DNA from: Melitaea cinxia
Taxonomy: Eukaryota > Arthropoda > Insecta > Lepidoptera > Nymphalidae
Assembly (NCBI RefSeq): GCF_905220565.1
Contig: NC_059396.1
Location: forward strand, 19,961,206-20,025,205
Reading direction: 5' to 3'
Length of the DNA stretch: 64,000 bases
The notes under the pieces are model-generated. The model did not search any database and was not told the DNA's origin. It saw nothing but the letters and a program-made list of their open reading frames with translations. This document shows, in pieces, positions 21,611-32,990 of the stretch. Every line of letters begins with the position of its first letter. The stretch's first letter is position 1. The position numbers and the translations under genes are program-made.

Positions 21611-21918
21611 TTTTAACCGACTTCAAAATTGGAAGAGTTTTTTATGTATGGATATTTTTTATGTATGTTCAGGGATAACTTCGTTGTTTATGAACTGATT
21701 TTGACAATTCTTTTTTTCGTTGGAAAAGAGATATCCCAAGGGTGGTACCATGATAAGTAATCAGGATCTGATGATGAAATCTCAGAGAAATCGAGGGAAA
21801 CCCTCGAAAATCGTAGTGACGACTAATGCGTTTGTTAACTTTTTTCGTCTACTTACGTTGTATTACTTGTCGATGTAATTGAAATCGGTTTCTTTTGTTT
21901 GCGAGCAAACACAATTAT
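21611..21918 (+). mobile_element. ACCGACTTC-family repeat, short copy
   Basis: It begins ttttaaccgacttcaaaatt and contains ttgacaattctttttttcg, gggtggtaccatgataagt and cgagggaaaccctcgaaaat. It ends gcgagcaaacacaattat. Its 5' part differs from the long copies (atgttcagggataacttcgt) and matches the copy at 39801, which defines a second subfamily. Confidence 0.8.
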
Positions 21919-21977
21919 CTAACATTAGGGAAAAGCAAACACACGATAAGAATAAAATTGTAACATTTTGCTTCACT

Positions 21978-22195
21978 TAGACGCGTTGGCGCAGCGGTCA
22001 CCACACTGGCTGTTGCGCTGGCGGTCGTGGGTTCGATCTACTGACGACATACATTTGTATTGGCCATATATATCATTATTGTGATCTGGGCGTGTGCTTA
22101 TGTATTGTGTGTGTTTCCGGACCCCCGACACAGGAGAAAATCCTACTGGGGCCCGTTGAGCGTGAGGCGTTTATTTATTTATTTATTTATAAATG
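21978..22195 (+). mobile_element. tRNA-derived SINE with (TTTA)n tail
   Basis: The head gacgcgttggcgcagcggtc, B-box gtgggttcgatctac, body acatttgtattggccatat and ggaccccc-gacacaggagaa end in gcgtttatttatttatt. The same subfamily occurs at 32794 (plus) and 49312 (minus). Confidence 0.75.
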
Positions 22196-22279
22196 ATAGC
22201 GTAAGCATAACCTGTGACGCCAAAGAAACAAATAATGAACTTACCGTCATTTTTACGTATGCACTGACATTCATCACTT

Positions 22280-22420
22280 TCGATCGATGGGGATCGATCC
22301 CCACTAATGGCAAACATTTGAAATGGCCATACAGATGTTTTTCGCGGTCTGAGCGTCTGTATTGTTTGTATTGTGTATTGTGTGTGTGGATGTAGCGTTT
22401 GAGGCGATTATTATTAATGA
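22280..22420 (+). mobile_element. tRNA SINE fragment
   Basis: The piece has ggggatcgatccccacta where the B-box should be, then gcaaacatttgaaatggcca and cgcggtctgagcgtctgt. The head is lost. Confidence 0.55.
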
Positions 22421-22636
22421 AGTAAGCTTCTTTACGCACGCATGACTTCGCTGTGTGCCTACGGCAGTGTGGCGGCATCTATCTCGAGACATACAACACG
22501 TCCGAAGATTTAATATATATACAAGAACGCGACAACAATTGTCGGGCCAGTAGCCCACCAGACACCACACCCGTCTAATTCTCCATTTTCAATGGGGGAT
22601 GAGGGACTTCACACCCTGTAGCTCATATTCCCCCAG

Positions 22637-22998
22637 AGTAGTAAAGAATATAGCCACCCCCTTTCTTCCCGTGGGTGTCGTAAGAGGCGACTAAGGGATA
22701 AAATAGTTCCACTAACACCTTGGAACTTAAAAAGCCGACCTAACTCAGTTCCATTACCACCTTGGAACTTAAAAAGCCGACCGATGGCGGGATAACCATC
22801 CGCTGGTTTTGAAATACACAGGCCGAAGATGGGCAGCAGCGTCTTCGGTGCAAAAAAGCTAGCCCTGCGGTCACCAACCCAGCGTGGTGATTATGGGCAA
22901 AACACATGAGTTCACGCCATTTTTGGCGTGAACTTGTGAAGACCTATGTCCAGCAGTGGACTGTGATAGGATGAAATTATGATAATGATGATGATGAT
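22637..22998 (+). mobile_element. RTE-tailed SINE-like repeat with internal duplication
   Basis: It runs from gtaaagaatatagccacccc to the tail aggatgaaattatgataa with a (GAT)n end. The segment attccactaacaccttggaac-like block plus aaaaagccgacc occurs twice (22710-22740 and 22747-22785), a tandem duplication of about 45 bp that is absent from other copies. Confidence 0.75.
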
Positions 22999-23130
22999 AT
23001 AGGGAGTAAGCTCGTGTATGCGTGACGAGAGCGTTACGAAAAGTGTGATCGGCGAGACGAACTGAAGTTGAGAGGGACATATAAGTTAGATGGAGCTAAA
23101 GAAGTTTTACTTCAGTCGTGTGGTCTAAAG
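22999..23130 (-). mobile_element. GAAGT-ended repeat, truncated minus copy
   Basis: The block gacgagagcgttacgaaaag and the end gaagttttacttcagtcgtg are the reverse of the copy at 9924-10137. It directly abuts the SINE-like element at 22998. Confidence 0.55.
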
Positions 23131-23150
23131 TACTCACGTTTATTTAAATA

Positions 23151-23606
23151 TCTTATACTATTAAACGAGCAATTCTTGTATATATATATATAATCTGAAT
23201 CTCGGAAACGGCTCCAACGATTTTCATGAAATTTAGTATACAGGGGATTACGGGGGAGATAAATAAATCTAGCTAGGATTCATTTTTAGAAAATGTCGTT
23301 TTATCCCTGTTTTTAGGCAATGAAAAAATGGCTACAATATCGTTAAAATAAGAAGGTAAATTTCGCATCTGTCAATAAAGTTGTAATAGTTCAGGGGAAA
23401 TCGGCCGATCGCGCTCGGCCGAAAAGATCATGGTTCGAATCCTCACGTATTCCAGATCGATTATCGTTTTTTTTCTTTTTTTTTTCTAAAAAAAATAAAA
23501 TCGAAAAATATTATTCATATTTTATCAATATGTAATTCGTATTTAAATATGATTTTCAAAAAACACGATTTACTAAGAATACCGAGCTAAGCTCGGTCAC
23601 CCAGGT
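23151..23606 (+). mobile_element. Helitron-like repeat, ATTAAACGAGC family
   Basis: It starts tcttatactattaaacgagc and contains cggctccaacgattttcatg, atggctacaatatcgttaaa and ggccgatcgcgctcggcc. It ends with a hairpin-like ccgagctaagctcgg then tcacccaggt. The B-box-like ggttcgaatcct inside does not fold as a tRNA. Confidence 0.5.
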
Positions 23607-23930
23607 CCTGTATCTTAAAAACTGAAAATATTTAGTAAAAAAATCATAAACTATCATTTAGTTCTAAAGTAAATACTTTTTATTACCAAAATACCGATAA
23701 AAGTCGATGCGTTTTTATTGTTCACAAATACAAACTAAACTATAAAATGCTGCGTTCAATTTTTAAACCTGAACGTTTTGTATTTTAACAGAGAGATAGA
23801 AAAAGAAATATAGCAGAAATAAAAGTAACATCATCATCGATACATCGATTTACATGTTTTTAAAATTCGATTATATAATACATTGAAATTAGAATTATTA
23901 TTATTATTATTTATAAATTTTATTGAATTA

Positions 23931-24132
23931 CTAGCTGACCCCGCAAACGTTGTTTTGCCATATATGCTGTTAACCCCTTAATCCCCTCCCTATAACTTAG
24001 GGATATGAAAAATAAATGTTGTTCGATTCTCAAACCTACCCAATATGCACACAAAATTTCATAATAATCGGTCAAGCCGTTTCGGAGGAGTTTAACTACA
24101 AACACCGCGACACGAGAATTTTATATACTAGA
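23931..24132 (-). mobile_element. Helitron-like element, minus strand, both ends
   Basis: CTAG at 23931 followed by ctgaccccgcaaacgttgtt is the reversed 3' end. Ttatatactaga at 24121-24132 is the reversed TC start. The interior tttcataataatcggtcaag is shared with copies at 58030 and 63191. Confidence 0.7.
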
Positions 24133-24577
24133 TTTAAATTGATTTGTATTTTGTTGATTGTTAAATTTAATGTTATTTTTATATAAAATTCAGCAGATCG
24201 GTAGGTAGGTGTAGATAGTAGTGATTGTAATAAAAATCTGCCTTCAATCTGTGATCAACTTAACTAACTTATTAGGTTCATTGTAATGTTAATGTTTTTT
24301 ATACATTAAATAAAAATTAGAGGATAAATGAATAAAGTTAAAAAAACGGGATGCGGTGGATTAAGCTAGAAAGAGGCCTGTGCCTAGTTGTGGGTTGTTG
24401 TAGGCTGAATTGTTACAAAAATCGGAATAATTAATTTATGTTTGATTGTTTAATTTACTAGTTTGCAATCTTTTAAAGGGCTGTCATTTCCATTTTGGCG
24501 TGGCTGCTCATCGCGCTGTAAATACTGAATAAATTTTGAATGAAACTAGGACTTACTTTATTTACTGAACTTACCTT

Positions 24578-24870
24578 TTAAACCGACTTCAAAGAAGGAG
24601 AAGAACTTTTTATGTGTACTGAAGTCGTTATTTTTTCTTCGACCAGTATATAACGTAGGTCGACGAATAAATAGTCGAATAATAGTAATTACGCATTATT
24701 ACAGATTACTCAAAAATCACTTGTCAGAACTTGTTTACATGTAAATGGAACCGCATGACAACCACCTTTCCATAAAAAATATCATAAGAATCAAAGACAC
24801 CAGTAAAAGCACACCAGTAAAAGTAGCAGTTGAATTGAGAACCTCTTCTTTATTTGTATTCGGTTAAAAA
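24578..24870. mobile_element. ACCGACTTC-family chimera with opposed ends
   Basis: A plus-oriented 5' end (aaaccgacttcaaagaagg, 24579-24620) is joined to a minus-oriented copy running from tgaagtcgttattttttctt to cagttgaattgagaacctc and cggttaaaaat (24861-24870). Both outer edges are therefore the same family end in opposite orientation, as in a foldback. Confidence 0.65.
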
Positions 24871-24874
24871 TATT

Positions 24875-27630
24875 ATTATATGCAATACTCTCTAAATCTA
24901 ATTCAACATTCCTAAGCTCTAGTCATAACATTCTGATTCGTCTCCAATCAGAAATAGCATGACCATAATATTCCCAACGCCACTCGTAAATTCAAACACA
25001 ACCAATATAAGACCGATCTAATATACAGCGCTCCGAGTCAAAACATTGGACGTGACGTACTTGCGACGTCTTCTCATTTGATAATGGACGTTATTACTTT
25101 ACATTAAAGTTTCGATTTATTTCTTTGAGCTGAGTAATATTTGCGTCGTCTAAGGTAAAGCGTTGTTTGCTAGCTATACGAATGTTTGTTCAACCAAAAG
25201 CTTCGCTTCTACCGAGATTACCTTCATATCATTTCTTCCTTTAGAAAAATAATCTATTTCGATTCCGAGATGACTTTACAAAATGTAGATTGTTGTTTCA
25301 TATTTGTATGATTTATTTTATTGCAGTACTCCTTAAGTTGGGAGGCTAATGTTATTACCTCTCGAGAATTGTTGAAACCAAAATTGGTTTGCTGACTAAA
25401 TACGCTTTACTTTTTAAATTTGTTTCTTAACGTACATTTTTATCAGGGAAATAATCTTTTTCTCATTTCTTACTTTCGGAGGTCATTGGACAATTAAACA
25501 GTATAAGTGGTAACTTTGTTCTTGAATATATTTACATCTAAGTCTCCATAAATCAAGTCAATTACTTAGAGCAGTTAATTACCTGTGGGTGGATCTTAAA
25601 CACAACGCTAAAGAATACGAGGGGATGCAGCCTCCGAGCGCTGCATAAAAATGCAGACTGCCGTGATAAAGAGGGTAATTAGCCATGATACTCTTCAGAG
25701 TCGAGCCGCAGCTAAACAATACAGCGCTACAGCAGCTTTATAGTCACTGTGAGTTATATCAAGACATCAGCGCAAGTTGAGCTCAAAGTTTGTTCAAGAT
25801 TTTATAACAGGTTGATTTCAGGTTAAAATTTCTTTCATTTTTTTTTTCGAGTAATTGAAGATTGTATTTACTAAAAATTTTAATTTTGTTGTAATATTTA
25901 TCGTTGACTATCGTGTATATAAATAAGTCAATAAGATTAATTTTGTGCCATTTACTTTGTAACTAAAAACGTCGACATTACAGAAAACTTTAAACTTCAT
26001 AAAATATTATCGATACCAACGTAATCTATCGCAACAATATCTCAGATAGTAACACATGTTGCAAAAGGAATGAAGTGTTACGAGAAAGACGTTGGAACAA
26101 AACAACATAGTGTCCACTCGGATCATTAATCTGGGACCAGAGCACCGTCTCAGCGGCAGCGGCGAGGTCACGCGTGCCCGATAAATCCCCGCGATTCCAG
26201 ACACGATATAAACTGCCGGAACGGACATACACTAACAACATTACCACTGTATTTGTTGCATTCCTCGAGTGCACTACAAACCATTGTGAAGTTCCTCCGA
26301 CTCGCGGACAATTAATCGAGAGCGTCCCTCACCCGCTGAGGCATTTTAATAGAACGCTGCTGAATTGTACGTTCCGTTATTGTCGAAATGAATGTGTGTT
26401 TAGTTTTAGTTTAGCTTCGTTCGGGTATTTTTAGATTAATATCGTTTGTTGTGTGTGTGTTTATTGTGTGTTGTGTTTGTTGCTTAAATAGTTTCGTTTG
26501 TATTTCACCAGCGTCGATAAAACTCCGTTGTACGATAAGAGATATGGATATTAAACATGTGGTTAATGCATTTTTTAACATTTACGAATAAACAGAAGCA
26601 ATAAAAATATTTAAATGTTTAACAATTTATTAAATGTGACATTAAGGGAGATATTGCAGGGCTAATTTATTTAGCGTTCCATTGTTACATCGAAAATTCT
26701 TTTAAAATGTTCCACCTTGAAAGTTTGTTTTAAAAATTCTTAACTCATAGCGGGTATTATCACAAAATACCGCTGTTCTCGGAGTATTTCATTTCCTCCG
26801 TTTTAAATTAGGCCAGGTGGCGTCACGTCCAAGGCGAATGACTTTTATGCGCGACGCTCGCCCGTCGCCGAGATACTAGCACGAGGAATCTAGCGCTGCT
26901 TACTAAGTAGACTTGCTTAGATTAGCACACGTAAATTAGTTTAAAACTTGCTTATTTAAAAGTCCACTAATTAAGACAACTACAATACTCGACGAATCTC
27001 AACATGCCAGATACCGAATAAACATTCTGGGGTATTTTTAATGTCACGTCCGCTACTGACGAAAGTTTTTATTTTATTTTATACGAAGCGGTAAAATTTT
27101 TAAATTCGATTATAATTCATAACTGGAAACTGGTTCATCAGATTTTTCGGTTAAAAAAAAAAACAATGGAGACAAGTTATTGTCGTGTATTTATTGAGCG
27201 CCAGTAAATTATTTAACTGCGTCGAGCGTTGCGTTGCATATTTTCATCCCTCCATGATAATTCATATTTTATATTTATCTAGAAATACATTCAATTTCAA
27301 CGATTTTATACAACTAGTGATTTTATAATCGATGCAAATTAAAAATACGATTATTTTTATTCATTATTTAGTGAACAGCGATTGAAAATAATATCTTTTA
27401 TTACGTTTTTGTATTACAGTAAAATATGAAATTAATTTTTAAAAGTATTTTAATGAAATATATTTTATGTGTATTACAAAATAACAAAAAGCTTGTAACT
27501 TTATTCATTAAATATTATATTTTTATTTTTTAAGTCAGCTGTCCCTAAAAGATATAGTAAAAAACAAGTATTCAATCATAATGAATCCTTATGTTTTATC
27601 ACATAATTACATAAGATACGAGTATTTTTA
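24875..27630. other. Long repeat-poor intron block
   Basis: No transposon ends or coding motifs were recognised across 2.7 kb, unusual for this window. GC-richer patches at 25020-25260, 25600-25760, 26090-26420 and 26810-26910 stand out and are treated as candidate regulatory sequence below. Confidence 0.45.
26090..26420. promoter_or_regulatory. Candidate enhancer or alternative promoter
   Basis: This compact GC-rich, repeat-free island includes ggcagcggcgaggtcacgcg, a TATA-like gatataaactgccgg and cggacaattaatcgagag with a homeodomain-type TTAAT core. The plus-strand frame crossing it (26174-26434) has no recognisable domain. The call is from composition only. Confidence 0.25.
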
Positions 27631-27638
27631 ACAATATA

Positions 27639-27850
27639 CTAGCTGTGCCCGTGACTTCGTCCACGTGGATTTTTAAAGAAATAGTTATTATTTAGTCTTA
27701 CAAAATTAAAAAAAAATCTAAAATAAAAGTAGCCTAATTTACTCCTTATCACATCAGCTATCTGCCAGTGATTGTCCCGTCAAAATCGGTCCAGCCATTT
27801 TAGAGATTAGCCCGAACAAATAGACAGACAGACAGACACAAAAATTGTAA
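27639..27850 (-). mobile_element. Helitron-like element, minus strand
   Basis: CTAG at 27639-27642 then ctgtgcccgtgacttcgtcc is the reversed 3' end widely seen in lepidopteran Helitrons. The interior has gtcaaaatcggtccagccat and a (GACA)n run near cagacagacagacacaaaa. Confidence 0.65.
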
Positions 27851-27940
27851 GAAATATTATTTTGGTGTATGTACCGTGTATATATATCTACATGCGTTTA
27901 GTAAAAAGCGGTTATTTTAATATGTGACACTCCAATTTTA

Positions 27941-28557
27941 TTAACCGACTTCCAAAAAAGGAGGAGGTTCTCAATTCGACTGTATTTTTTTTTTTTTTTT
28001 TTTATGTATGTTACATCAGAACTTTTGCCCGCGTAGACCGATTTCGACAAATTTTGTTTTAATCGAAAGGTGATGTGTGCCAATTGGTCCCATTTAAATT
28101 TATTTGAGATCTAACAACTACTTTTCGAGTTATATCTAATAATGCGTTTTTACTTGACGCTTTTTTCGTCGACCTACGTTGTATTATACCGCATAACTTT
28201 CTACTGGATGTACCGATTTTGATAATTCTTTTTTTGTTGGAAAGGGGATATCCCTAGTTTGGTACCGTGATAAGGAAACCAGGATCTGATGATGGAATCC
28301 CAGAGAAATCGAGGGAAACTCTCGAAAATCTGTAATAACTTTTTACTGGGTGTACCGATTTTGATAATTTTTAATTTAATCGAAAGCTGGTGTTTATCAT
28401 GTGGTCACATATAAATTTTATCGAGATTTGATAACTACTTTTTGAGTAATCTTTGATAACGCGTAGTTGCTTAACTATTTTTTCGTCGATCTACGTTGTA
28501 TTACTTGTCGATGTAATTGAAGTCGGTTTTTTTTTCGTTTGCGAGCAAACACAATTA
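27941..28557 (+). mobile_element. ACCGACTTC-family repeat, full-length copy
   Basis: It is the closest relative of the copy at 14299, with the same ends, the same single 147 bp module and long T runs after gactgtat. High similarity over 600 bp suggests recent spread. Confidence 0.85.
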
Positions 28558-29040
28558 TTTATTTGTATTATGCAGTATTACTATAATTAATTCAATAATC
28601 GAACTGCCTTAAAGTCTAATAATTATAACAAGCTTCAGGCATGCTTATATATATGTATATATATAATATCGTATGATACTACATATGTCCGACTATGTAA
28701 TATAATTGAAGATAAAGGTGGGACGTCTAATACATTTTAATTGAATACAAGCAACGTGGTCCAATATAGGCTATAAGCAATGAAGTGGACTGTGTGTACT
28801 GGCATTTTTTTTAACTAGTATAGTTTACGTTCCATGCAATTATAAAATAACCATGTTCAATACTTCATCTACAAGCTATTGATAATAAAACATATAATTA
28901 CTCGTAATAATTATAAGAAACCCTCAAAAAACTTCAAAATGCAAATGTACTCATGTATAAAAGTATTAGAATCAATACAACTATAATATTTAGAAATAGG
29001 TTTGCAAATGTACGTAATTATTTATATCGTACGTATATAA

Positions 29041-29290
29041 TATACCACTCTGGTCTAGTGATGCAAGTAGTCGCCTAAAACAAAGACGGTCTGCGGGTTC
29101 GAATCCCGCTCGGGTTGGAATTTGTACCAACATTCCTTTCCGATTTGGATATCTGTCCTTGTGGGTCACCCGACCGTGCCTCGGAGAGCACGTAAAGCCG
29201 TCGGTCCCGGCTGTTATCATTAATACATTTCACTTACAATTCACGGCGAAAAAGGCCTATACACAGCGGTGGGATATTACAGGCTGAAGC
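29041..29290 (+). mobile_element. Metulj-like tRNA SINE
   Basis: The head accactctggtctagtgatg has B-box gcgggttcgaatcccgct. The body is gtgggtcacccgaccgtgcc, gccgtcggtcccggctgtta and ggcctatacacagcggtgg, with tail gatattacaggctgaagcg. It is structurally complete. Confidence 0.8.
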
Positions 29291-29400
29291 GTTATTTCTA
29301 AATGCTATGTATCTATATCGGTCACATGGTACCTAGAACACAAGCAGTTTTTAGTTCAAGCAAGCACAAGCTTACCTATGGACTATGTGTATATTTAATT

Positions 29401-29486
29401 ATTATATTTGCTCGCAAACGTAGAAAAAAACGACTTCAGTTACATCGACAAGTAATACACGCGTTATTAAGGATTACTCAAAAACT
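29401..29486 (-). mobile_element. ACCGACTTC-family fragment, minus, target of an insertion
   Basis: Tatttgctcgcaaacgtag, cgacttcagttacatcgac and attaaggattactcaaaaac are the reversed 3' part of the family. It is interrupted at 29487 by an RTE-tailed element, and the last 15 bases reappear at 29812. Confidence 0.75.
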
Positions 29487-29811
29487 GTACTGTGTGGCTA
29501 CGGTACTAAAGAATACAGCCACTCTCGCTCTTCCCGTGGGTGTTGCAAGAGGCGACTAAGGGATAACACAGTTCCGCTACCATCTTGGAACTTAAAAAGC
29601 CGACCGGTGGCGGGATAACCATCCAACTGCTGGCTTTGAAATACACAGGCCGAAGACGGGCAGCAGCCTCTTCGGTGCGACAAAGCCAGCCCTGCGGTCA
29701 CCAACCCGCCTGCCCAGCGTGGTAACTATGGGCAAAACGCATGAGTTCGCGTTATTTTTGGCGTAAACTTGTGAAGGCCTATGTCCAGCAGTGGACTGTG
29801 TAGGCTGTAAT
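29487..29811 (+). mobile_element. RTE-tailed SINE-like element, full length with target duplication
   Basis: This 325 bp copy starts gtactgtgtggctacggtac and ends cagcagtggactgtgtaggc then tgtaat. It is flanked by a 15 bp direct repeat gattactcaaaaact at 29472-29486 and 29812-29826. The repeat is part of the older ACCGACTTC element, so it is a genuine target-site duplication made by target-primed insertion. No coding frame or obvious tRNA promoter is visible at the head. Confidence 0.85.
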
Positions 29812-30309
29812 GATTACTCAAAAACTAGTCATATAATAAATATTGCGTTGTAATATGCATTAAAATCAAAAATCACATCGATCACTGCTATCTCACCTCC
29901 CCTCCCTGCTGCTTCTTCTGGTTCCACCTCTGTTCTTTATTATTTTGTATCGTGCAAGCTCTTGTTGAGTTCTTTGAAAGTTTATAATGTACCACTTTGT
30001 AGCACAGTATCAAGCGACAGGCGTCAGTCCGCTTTCATTGGTCGTTTTCAAAACTTATACTAACAGCTAGTAAGGATATGGTACGGTTATTGTATTTGTG
30101 TTCAAATATTTTGTTAACAATGAGATATGCTTAGAAAAGCTTTAAATTCAACTTTAATGTTGTAGGCCACAGAAGAGAATATCCTATACTATCGCATTAG
30201 GTAATAAGCCTGTAATGGTAGTATATGTATGGAAATAACTAAATAAATAAATCTTGCTTTAAATTAGTTTCCTCTCACCACCAAACGAACCGCACGCTTG
30301 ACTAAAAAT

Positions 30310-30720
30310 AATTGTGTTTGCTTGCAAAGGAAAAAATTCGACTTTAATTACATCGAAAAGTAGTATATACAACATAGGTAGACAAAACAATAGTTAAGTG
30401 AATACGCGTTATCAAAGATTAGGTCAAAATCTTGATAAAATTTTAGTGAGACAATAAAACAAATATCAGCTTTCGAATAAAATAAGAGTCATAAACATCG
30501 GAACACCCAGTAAAAAGTATGAGGTTATAATAGGACGTAGGTCGGCAAAAAAATAGTCGAGTAAATACGCGTGATTAGATATAACTCGAAAAGTACTTGT
30601 CAGATGTCGATTCATTTTAAACGGAACTACGTGACACGCACCACCATCAAGTATAAAGTTCTGAGATAACATACAAAAAAAAAATCGATTAAATTGAGAA
30701 CCTCCTCTCTCGGAGGTCTT
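30310..30720 (-). mobile_element. ACCGACTTC-family repeat, minus copy
   Basis: It starts attgtgtttgcttgcaaagg and includes acacccagtaaaaagtatg and cgtaggtcggcaaaaaaat. It ends taaattgagaacctcctctc. It is diverged. Confidence 0.75.
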
Positions 30721-30729
30721 TTAAAAAGT

Positions 30730-31690
30730 CAAACACTTCTTCATAATGTTATTCAATAAATTATAACTAAATAGTAAAAATCTTCAAATAATCATATTCT
30801 AGGTAATTCTAGATGTTTCTATTTCGGAACGAATGTCTAAGTCTCATGTCAATTGATACAACAGGCACGAGTCAATGTTGTCTTGAGTTCAAACAGGTGA
30901 TACAAACATTAGATTCTATACTCTGCGTTTCTCTATTGTGGCGTATCGAGTGTTCCTCGTACTGTGACATCGTTGTTGAATCTTTTGTTTACAACTTTGA
31001 AATACTTTGTCCGCGAGTACTGAAACATTTTAATTGATATTAAGATTGTGTGATCGATGAATTTTGTAACAAGGAAATATCATTTTATAAGGCATCAAAT
31101 TTATGAAGTAACACACAATAAAATTTATGAAGTAGGTAGTCGCGTGATTAGCAAGGTACCAAATATTGTTTTAGTACCTTAATATTTGTCCACCAAAAAA
31201 AAAAAAAAAAACAGATATAATCAGGACATCCATATCGGTTGCTATAATAAGTTTTTAAAATAAAAAAGTAGAATAACTAATATTTTTTTCTTTTTCTTCA
31301 TTCTAAATAAATATTCGAGACAATAATACTAGGGAACAAGAAGAGGATTTCCGTAAAGGGTACGACACACGTGATCAGTGGGCCGAGCAGCGAGCGGCCA
31401 GGCTTGAAACTCAGTCTGACAGCGGTTCTCAAACCTTAGTCCATGCTAGTGCCACATAAATAACATGGATCATCCAAGGAGGTGTACTATAAAACCACTT
31501 CACGTGTTCCATGACAAAATGAGATATAATTTAACATAGTTTTTTTTTGCTGCATGTTTAGCGTAGCTGCAAATAAGTCTTAAAAGGAGGATAATTGTAG
31601 TCACTTTCTTCAAAATACTACATTATACATGTATATATTATATTACATTTATATATTCTATTACTCGGGTTCTGTACATACGCTATTAAC
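30730..31690. other. Intron sequence, no recognised element
   Basis: It consists of short frames only, with a 17-base A run near 31193-31210. Nothing is shared with other parts of the window. Confidence 0.45.
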
Positions 31691-31707
31691 AATCCATTTT
31701 TTTATGT

Positions 31708-31775
31708 CACTAGGTCAGCAAACAAGCGTACGGCTTACCTGATGGTAAGCGATTTCCGTAGCTTATAGACGCCTG
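31708..31775 (+). mobile_element. CACTAGGTCGGC-family repeat, first half
   Basis: Cactaggtcagcaaacaagc, gcttacctgatggtaagcg and cttatagacgcctg stop abruptly where the solo LTR begins. The rest resumes at 32288. Confidence 0.8.
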
Positions 31776-32283
31776 TGTTAAGAAAAAGAAAGTAAAATAT
31801 AAATAATAAACAATTTATAATATATTCATACTTTATTAATCTAAGAATTATTATCTGATCAGTGAAATTAAATACTTTTATCTTTAAGAAGCGTATAATG
31901 AATTAAAAATCTTGTAACAATTTATCACTAATATTATTACATAAGTACTTATTCATTATAATTATATGTATAACATAACTAATACATAATAATACTTATC
32001 TTTTTCTCCGAGAACTCCGCACCGGTCGACGTCACAAACAAGAATCCCCAATCGAGTCCGAACACTCGTTTTATAGACGACGATAAAAAAGTATAGTCCT
32101 ACCCACATGTTATATTATCAAATATTACATTTCTTTATTTACACTTTAGTATACACCAAACAAGAAATAAAATAAACAAGCAACATTAACAATAATAATG
32201 TGAAACAACTCTATAGACATTATAAATTAACATTACACATTATAAATTAACTATTTCATTACTTAATATAAAGTAATCTGACA
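31776..32283. mobile_element. Solo LTR
   Basis: A 508 bp insert starts TGTTAAG and ends CTGACA, giving the TGT...ACA termini of an LTR. It is flanked by a 4 bp duplication CCTG (31772-31775 and 32284-32287) and interrupts the repeat consensus gacgcctgcaacacc exactly once. It contains AATAAA-type signals (for example near 32165) and no coding region. A Gypsy or BEL/Pao origin is possible, since both make short 4-6 bp duplications. Internal sequence was lost, presumably by LTR-LTR recombination. Confidence 0.75.
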
Positions 32284-32430
32284 CCTGCAACACCAAAAGC
32301 ATCGCAAGCACGTTGCTGACCCGATCCCCAATCCCCCCAGGAGCTCTGGTCACCTTACTCACCAACAGGAACACAGTACTGCTTGAAAACAGTATTATTT
32401 TGCTGTGATCTTTTAATAGATTTATAAAAC
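32284..32430 (+). mobile_element. CACTAGGTCGGC-family repeat, second half
   Basis: Caacaccaaaagcatcgcaa, ccccccaggagctctggtc and ctcaccaacaggaacacag continue the sequence left off at 31775. It is truncated after gctgtgatctttt. Confidence 0.8.
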
Positions 32431-32589
32431 TGTAAATGCTACCCCTTACCCGTGAAATGTTTAAATTATAATTTAACCTTATTATTTGATGTAGGATTAT
32501 ATAGATGAAAAAGATGTGTGAACTTAGTAAGTGCTGTACTTCATGCAAAATATTACTAATTTTGTACTGAAACACAGTTTATATATTAT

Positions 32590-32755
32590 TCCTAACAGAT
32601 TAACTGCGGAGTTTCTTGCCGATTCTTCTCTGCAGAATTTACATTCCGAATGGGTGGTAGCTTCACTTTTAAAAATAATAATCACTTTTCAATTTTTAGT
32701 TTATAAAAAATGACTATTCGAAATTGCTTGTGAAGCTTATTTAAATAAATTTACA
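32590..32755 (+). mobile_element. LINE 3' end fragment
   Basis: Gagtttcttgccgattcttc, tacattccgaatgggtggta and agcttatttaaataaattta form a very common lepidopteran LINE 3' tail. Weaker relatives are at 50080-50215 and 57030-57095. Confidence 0.55.
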
Positions 32756-32793
32756 TTTTTGATTTGTACGAATGTGATACGATTTGACGACTC

Positions 32794-32990
32794 GTTGGTG
32801 CAGCGGTCACAGCACTGGCTGTTGCACTGACGGATACGGATTCGATCCTTGCTCACGACAGACATTGGTATAGGCTATATACATGTTTGTCGTAGTCTAG
32901 GCGAGTATTTTGTGTGTTTCTGGACCTCTGGCTCAGGAGATACTTCTACTTGGAACCGGCGAGTGCGCTATTTTTATTAGTATACGTATT
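32794..32990 (+). mobile_element. tRNA-derived SINE
   Basis: Gacgactcgttggtgcagcg, cggatacggattcgatcctt (decayed B-box) and tggacctctggctcaggaga place it in the same subfamily as 21978. Confidence 0.7.

Noticed and set aside
22060..22570. Overlapping open frames of 88-111 codons on both strands
   Set aside because: They lie over two SINE copies and their tails, with no protein motif.
23395..23465. B-box-like ggttcgaatcct as a tRNA gene
   Set aside because: No acceptor or anticodon stem can be folded. The phrase belongs to a dispersed Helitron-like repeat.
32240..32575. 111-codon minus frame
   Set aside because: It crosses the solo LTR end and the second half of a dispersed repeat, so it is a chance frame.
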